NCBI RefSeq assembly: GCF_028009165.1
Contig: NC_079241.1
Span: 5,704,001-5,768,000 of the forward strand
Length of the DNA: 64,000 nucleotides
Direction of reading: 5' to 3'
Origin: Akanthomyces muscarius
Lineage: Eukaryota; Ascomycota; Sordariomycetes; Hypocreales; Cordycipitaceae
This document shows positions 59,129 through 64,000 of the stretch, piece after piece. Within the stretch, counting starts at the first letter, position 1; the number at the start of each line of letters is the position of its first letter. Both the position numbers and the translations under genes were made by a program. Under the pieces are notes generated by a model. The model searched no databases. It saw only the letters and a program-made list of their open reading frames with translations, and was not told where the DNA came from.

Positions 59129-62100
59129 TTATTTCCACGCGCTCAGCCCTGCCCAGGGATCATGAGGTTGCTGCCCCTGGCCAGACCGAGCTTGCGAGCC
59201 AGGTGGACGGCCTCCGGTAGGGTCATAATCCTGGTTTCCGTAATGTACAGTCTGTTGCGGCCCCAGTGGCGGAGGCCCCGGCGGCGGCGGTGGGGGGACG
59301 AATCCTGGAGGCACATAGCCCGGCTGCGCGTGTTGCTGCTGCACGTGCTGCGACTGCGACTGCGATGAGTACGAGCGCTGGTGGTAGCTCTGGTAAGGTT
59401 GCTGATGCGTATGCCCAAATGAGGTTTGCGTCGCCGGTGGTGACTGAGGGCCTTGCCGCATTGTGTTCATGCTAAATGATGTCTGGTTCGGTGGAGGTGA
59501 CTGAGGGCCTTGTCGCATTGTGTTCATACCAAATGATGTCTGGTTCGGCGGAGGTGACGTCGGTCCTGGGGTGATTCCGTACTGGCTCGGGTTGTAAGTG
59601 GGCTGTGAGAATGTGCTGGCTGGGGGAGCCGGGCTCGAGTACCCGCCATATGTCTGCTGGTGCGCTGGCGGCGAGTTTGGCATTTGGTATTGGCCCTGGT
59701 AAGTGTTTGGTTGCTGGTAACGCGGCGCTTGTCCCGACTGGAACAAGGGGGCCGGAGCTGGTCGTGACTTTTGCGGTGGTGATTTTGTGCCTTCCATATT
59801 CATGCGCTCCATGAGACCGCGAAGACGCTCTTGTTCGAGCGCAGCTTGGTTGCTGCGGTTCGATGACTTGTCTCTTTCGATTTGGTCAAGAAGTTGTGCG
59901 CCCTCGGCTCTGCGATTATTGACAAAAGTCTCTACATTCTTCTCCAAGCTCTGCACCGTGTCTCTCATTTCGCCATACCAGTTCTTGGCACTTTGTAGTC
60001 CGGCATACAGGTCGAGAAATTCTTGGTACGTGCGCTTGTACCGGTTGATGACAGAGGAGCGCTGCCGTTGGACAGTTTCATACTTGCTTTGTTCTGAGCG
60101 CACTCGCCTATCTTGCAGCAGGGCGTTGAATGTGGAAGTCAGCTCCTTCATGAGAGCCGATTGTTTGTGGTTGGCTTGCAAGAGACGGTTTTGATGAGGC
60201 CTGAACTTTTCTAATTCCTGTTGGAACAGCTGGTTCTCGTAATTAGATATTGACTTTTTGTTGAGAATCAATACCTGGGAAATATCGTCGTTGTGAATCT
60301 AGCGGAGCCATTAGTACAGCTCTCCGTCTCGCGTTGCAGTCAGACACTTACCTTTTCCTTCAGGTCCTTGAGTACTTGATTTCTCTCGCGCTTGATCAAA
60401 TTGAGCTTCTTGAGAATGTCTTCAATGATGGCTATTTGATCCATTACACTTGGTCCACTCTCGCCAAAGTCGGCATCCAGCAGGTTTGGTTCAATCCCAG
60501 CAGGGCTAGTAGCCTGGCTGCTGCGAGCTCGAGCTTGCGAGATGGCCCTTGTGAACATTTGGTCAACCTGACCCGAATTCACGGCATCACGCATTTCGTT
60601 GAAGTCAGGTTCATTTTGCTGCAGCTTGCTCGCCAATTGTCCATCGCTTCGCGAAGCTTCGTCCAGTGCTTCACGATAACCTCGAATATCGCTTCGCAGA
60701 GTTGTTGTGAGACGCGCACTGGGTTGTTGACTCCACTCGGCGCTGTATTTGGATCGCATCTTTTCGCAGACGCCCTCCTCTCTGTCTAGAGACGTTGAGC
60801 TCTCTTCCAGTTTCTTGATAATGGCTCGCTTTTCCGAGTTTAAAAATTCGAATATCGAAGCAGGGTCGTCATGCGTAGCGATGTCTTCACACCATTGCCG
60901 GAAGTTCTCATCTGGTGGAATGTCTTGGTCGAAGCCGCCTTTCAGTACCTGCAGTGCGCCGGGAAGTCGCAGATAATCCAAGCTAGCCGCCATCTCGCCA
61001 TTAGCAGTATCGACCTTTTCGGTTTCGGCTCGGACGAGCTTTGCTTTTTCCTCGTCGTAAAGGCTGGCGGACTCTGTGACGGCCATGGGTACAATTTTGG
61101 CAAACAGGTCGGGCCCGGTTATGCGCTGGATATCTTGACCCGCATACAGCTCGCTGACGGGGATGGGCTTCGCTGCGGGAAGCTTGGCAATTGCGGGGAG
61201 ACTGGCCTCGGCCGGAACAGTTTGGTGGTAGATGTAATCATTGTCTTTGAGTGCTTCTTTGTGCTTATCTTGAACGGCAGAGTAATGGCGCTTGCAAAGT
61301 TCCTGTAGTTGCGCGCCGGTCTCTGCGCTTAGATTCGAGCTTGAAGGCACGTTGCTGGGAAAGTTTCTGGCAAGTCTATCGGCTTCCTTTGCAAGAGCCT
61401 CGGCAGCCATGAAGCGCGCCACGGCAATTCCGTGTTGATTGGCTTGATCGTCAGCCAGTCCCTGGTAGTATTGAGCCATGGAAGTAAAAAGACTCGTCTT
61501 GATGGTGACCATTGTCAGCCACACCTTTTCGAAGAGGGCCTTTGTGACATTTTCCTGTACGCCTTCTAGGGCTTGGCTGTAGAGATATGCCGCTTGCGCG
61601 GCCAGCTTGGCGCGGAGGGCAATCTTGGTATTGTCCTTGGACTGCTTCTCCATGAAGATTTCTTGCGCCTGGGCAAGCATGACATTGATCAATGCTTTGA
61701 CGGTCTCTCGGCTCAAGTCAAAAGACGGCGCGTGGAGAAAATTCTCATTGATATATGTAAACATGCCAGCAGAGGCCTGGAAGGAGTGGTATGCAATTTT
61801 GAGGGTCGAATCATCGGCGCGGTTCTGAAGGGCGGCGTGAGCGGAGAGAATGGCTGAAATATTGAAGATGACGGAGGCTTTCTCGAAGGCCAGAGAGTAC
61901 TGCGTCGTAGGTTTATGGGTAAATGCATCGAACCTGCAAGTTGTGTCAGTAGGGATCCTCGTCGGTGTCTGTCGATGGGCTTGGACTGGGTTACCATGTG
62001 AAGGAGATTTTGATGTGCTGTTCGTCAATCGGAAAGCGCAAGTCGAGCAGCTCGAGTTGGCCGTAGTATCGGTAGAGCATGTCCCGACCTGAAGTGCTTT

Positions 62101-62272
62101 CCTTTCCGGCGCCGCGCATGTCCTGGCGTAGTCGGTTGAGGGTCTCGCACTCTTCGGCATAGCGCTCGGGGTCGTCACCATAGGTGTTCCGAATGTAGCT
62201 CTTGAGCGGCGTGACCCAATCGATTTCGTTGGTGGCCTTGACAGGCACCGAAATCATGGGCGACTGGGACAT
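59129..62272 (-). CDS. bro1: Vacuolar protein-sorting protein Bro1 (ESCRT-associated)
   Basis: Three exons: 62272-61995, 61933-60352 and 60298-59129, 1009 aa. Bro1 binds ESCRT-III (Snf7/Vps32) on endosomes and recruits the deubiquitinase Doa4 during multivesicular-body sorting. The BRO1 domain covers about 1-390 (MSQSPMISVPVKATNEIDWV, GRDMLYRYYGQLELLDLRFP, FEKASVIFNISAILSAHAA, YHSFQASAGMFTYI). The coiled V-shaped domain follows to about 750. The C-terminal 250 residues are rich in Pro, Gln, Tyr and Ser (PPPPPPGPPPLGPQQ), as in Bro1 rather than PalA/Rim20, and include a tandem 19-residue repeat. The N-terminal sequence favours Bro1 over the pH-signalling paralogue PalA. Intron 1 uses GTAACC and splits the Trp codon of KISFTW-FDAFTH; intron 2 uses GTAAGT. 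Confidence 0.92.
59441..59554. repeat. bro1: 57-bp tandem duplication inside bro1
   Basis: Two copies (59441-59497 and 59498-59554) that differ at about four positions. Each encodes the 19-residue unit SPPPNQTSF(G/S)MNTMRQGPQ. A third, diverged partial unit (SPPATQTSFGH) lies next to them in the protein. The repeat keeps the frame. Confidence 0.93.
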
Positions 62273-64000
62273 GTTGAAGAGTGAGCCGCCGGTTGGACGG
62301 GTCGTGGGTGAGGAATGTCAAGAGTGTTGAACGAAGACTCGGAGGCAGCAGGAGACAGGGCCGTCGTCGTCGTGGGGTGATGCGGCACCAATGGAGACTG
62401 GCCGCCTGGGCACTCGGAGCTCTTGAGCGAGGTGGGATCGGAGACAAGTCGGGACGATTTAGCTTTTGGGTTCCTGCAGTGTGATGGGCAGGGCGAATCG
62501 CACAGGCGGTCGCATATGATGCGGCCCGTTCTCGATGTGGCTGCTTCTGCTGCTGCTGCTGCTACTGCTAAAGGAGCTGGGGCCGCTCAGGTGGGTGACG
62601 AAGCTTTTGGCGGGCGGCTGGGGGATTTGGAGACGGCAAGTGGATGGTGCTTCAGCAGCTCCGAGGCGGCGGGGGGTCGAAGCTCGGCGGCGACGCGTCA
62701 AGTGGACGACAGAAAAGGAAAAGAAGAGTGCAAGGACAAAGAGAAAGGCTCAGTGTCGTACGAGAAAGGCCCGCGAGCAAGGTAAATGTAGCTCTCGAGG
62801 AACGAATGCTGGGCACCGCAGAAGCGGGGTGGACGTAGTGCTGGGCGGCAGCCTACTCACTCAGTACCTACCTTAACTACCTACCAGTACAAAGAGTCCG
62901 GCGCTTCGACGCTGGGCCAGCCCGGCCAGGCACCTTGTAGTTAGCGGGGCATGACGCAGCTTCAGGCGACGGGTATCCCTACCTTTAGACCCAACTTGGT
63001 ACGTAATTACCTAGGTACCTTGTTTTGTACGTACCTGTATATAAGCCAAATCCAACACAACAATTTATAAAGTGTGGCGTACATGACGTGAATTTTTGAC
63101 AATCCAACAAACCTCACTACCTAGACTGCTACAACGCTTGTGACACATCCGAGCCCTCAGAGTCAGAGTCCGCATCGTCGACTGCGGCTAGGCCTGATAG
63201 TGCTATTGACCATACCTAGGTAGGTAACTATCTCGGCCAAGTCTGCGCCTGTGGTTGAGATGGGCCACCTATTCGAGGCATCTTGGCGGAATTCCATTCA
63301 CATTCTATAACCTTATTTTCGCCAAACCAGTCCCATTTTTACTTTGTTACCAGTACAGAAAAATCCTGTCCAGAGAAAAATGTCTGGTTGGCGTTGGTGA
63401 CTGGGGGGCGGTACATGAGCTTTGCGGCTTACAGCTATACCTACAGGTACATGGCCACTGCCAGCAGCAAGACGCAAGGCCAGAATTGATAGTGGACGCC
63501 ATGACGCAGAGAACCTAAACGTGAAAATAAACATCAAATAGAACGAAAGGGGACATGGAGGATCGGGCAAAATAAGGCTGCGTTTATTGCCACAGAGTAT
63601 ACGAACGATGATGGCGACTTTACCTACATAGAATGCAAGGCCGAGTGGATGGTACTCGATGCAACTTCGTCAGGTCTTTGCAATCAATCCTGGGCTCCAT
63701 TGTTGGCGAATAGATGGATGTATGAATTGGTTGATATGCAAACTTGTCTTATTCCTCTTCTCTCCTTTCCTTTTCTCCTCTCTTGTTTTCTCTATTTTCT
63801 GCCTTTACCATGTTCTTATACACCCCCATCTCTCTTTCTTTTGCTTTATCTTGTAGAATAGAACATATTCAATATGACTGGACTTGGGCGTTAAGTCGCA
63901 CTGCCTGTCAACACACTTCATTGTTACTTTCACCAAAGTACCTGTGGCCCATTGCAAGGTCCCCCCCCAGCTGCGTCAACAACCTCACTTTGCCGTCAGT
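62273..64000. other. Gene-free right end with dense TACCTA/TAGGTA motifs
   Basis: About 1.7 kb. The left part is the bro1 promoter and leader. From 62860 on there are repeated TACCTA/TAGGTA and GGTACC-like motifs (62862-62890, 63001-63040, 63113-63124, 63213-63229, 63602-63608). The far right has long CT-rich stretches (63750-63850). I see no coding frame that I can support. Confidence 0.4.

Overview
The window is a stretch of nuclear chromosome from a filamentous ascomycete (Pezizomycotina; probably a Sordariomycete, perhaps Hypocreales). The evidence is gene structure and content: short spliceosomal introns of about 50-120 nt with CTAAC/CTGAC-like branch sites, zinc-cluster (Zn2Cys6) regulators, a two-subunit type I fungal fatty acid synthase, a septin, Bro1, Ku70 with a SAP domain, and a cytochrome-b2-type lactate dehydrogenase. 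There are no operons, CRISPR arrays or bacterial-type mobile elements. I call 19 protein-coding genes, one of them cut by the left edge. Exon joins were worked out by hand from GT-AG (or GC-AG) sites, phase and protein-family continuity.

Layout, left to right. 0-6 kb: the tail of an unidentified membrane protein, the kinetochore subunit Spc24 (-), the mitochondrial fission adaptor Fis1 (+) and the septin Cdc3/AspB (-). 6-9.3 kb: gene-free. 9.3-16.3 kb: ferrochelatase (-) and Ku70 (+) sharing a divergent promoter, then an unusual regulator with a mid-protein zinc cluster (+). 16.7-18.6 kb: a DHA1-type MFS transporter (-), followed by 2.3 kb of gene-free DNA holding a 15-bp minisatellite. 20.9-24 kb: a PPR-like mitochondrial protein (-) and the RNA-binding protein Lsm4 (+), again divergent. 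24-39 kb: the fatty acid synthase locus, with FAS alpha (-) and FAS beta (+) read outward from a 2.6-kb shared promoter. 40-49 kb: guanine deaminase (+), a bZIP-like regulator (-) and a NirA/NIT-4-like zinc-cluster regulator (-). 50-62 kb: mitochondrial ribosomal protein uS4m/Nam9 (-), the alternative clamp-loader subunit Ctf18 (+), a flavocytochrome b2-like L-lactate dehydrogenase (-) and the ESCRT-associated protein Bro1 (-). 62.3-64 kb: gene-free, rich in TACCTA/TAGGTA repeats.

The genes are mostly housekeeping and act in separate pathways. The clear functional unit is the FAS pair, whose two products form one alpha6-beta6 complex. Hem15 makes the heme that the lactate dehydrogenase needs, but they are 46 kb apart and no co-regulation is implied.

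I found no convincing new multigene system. The items most worth a second look are: a stop-free, 60-nt, multiple-of-three intron in the ferrochelatase active-site region; a GC-AG intron that splits the codons of a zinc cluster; an lsm4 gene whose first coding exon is only the ATG; two copies of the palindrome GTACCGGTAC in the FAS divergent promoter; an internal-zinc-cluster regulator with an unrecognised N-terminal region; and a lactate dehydrogenase with no visible mitochondrial presequence and a C-terminal PKL.
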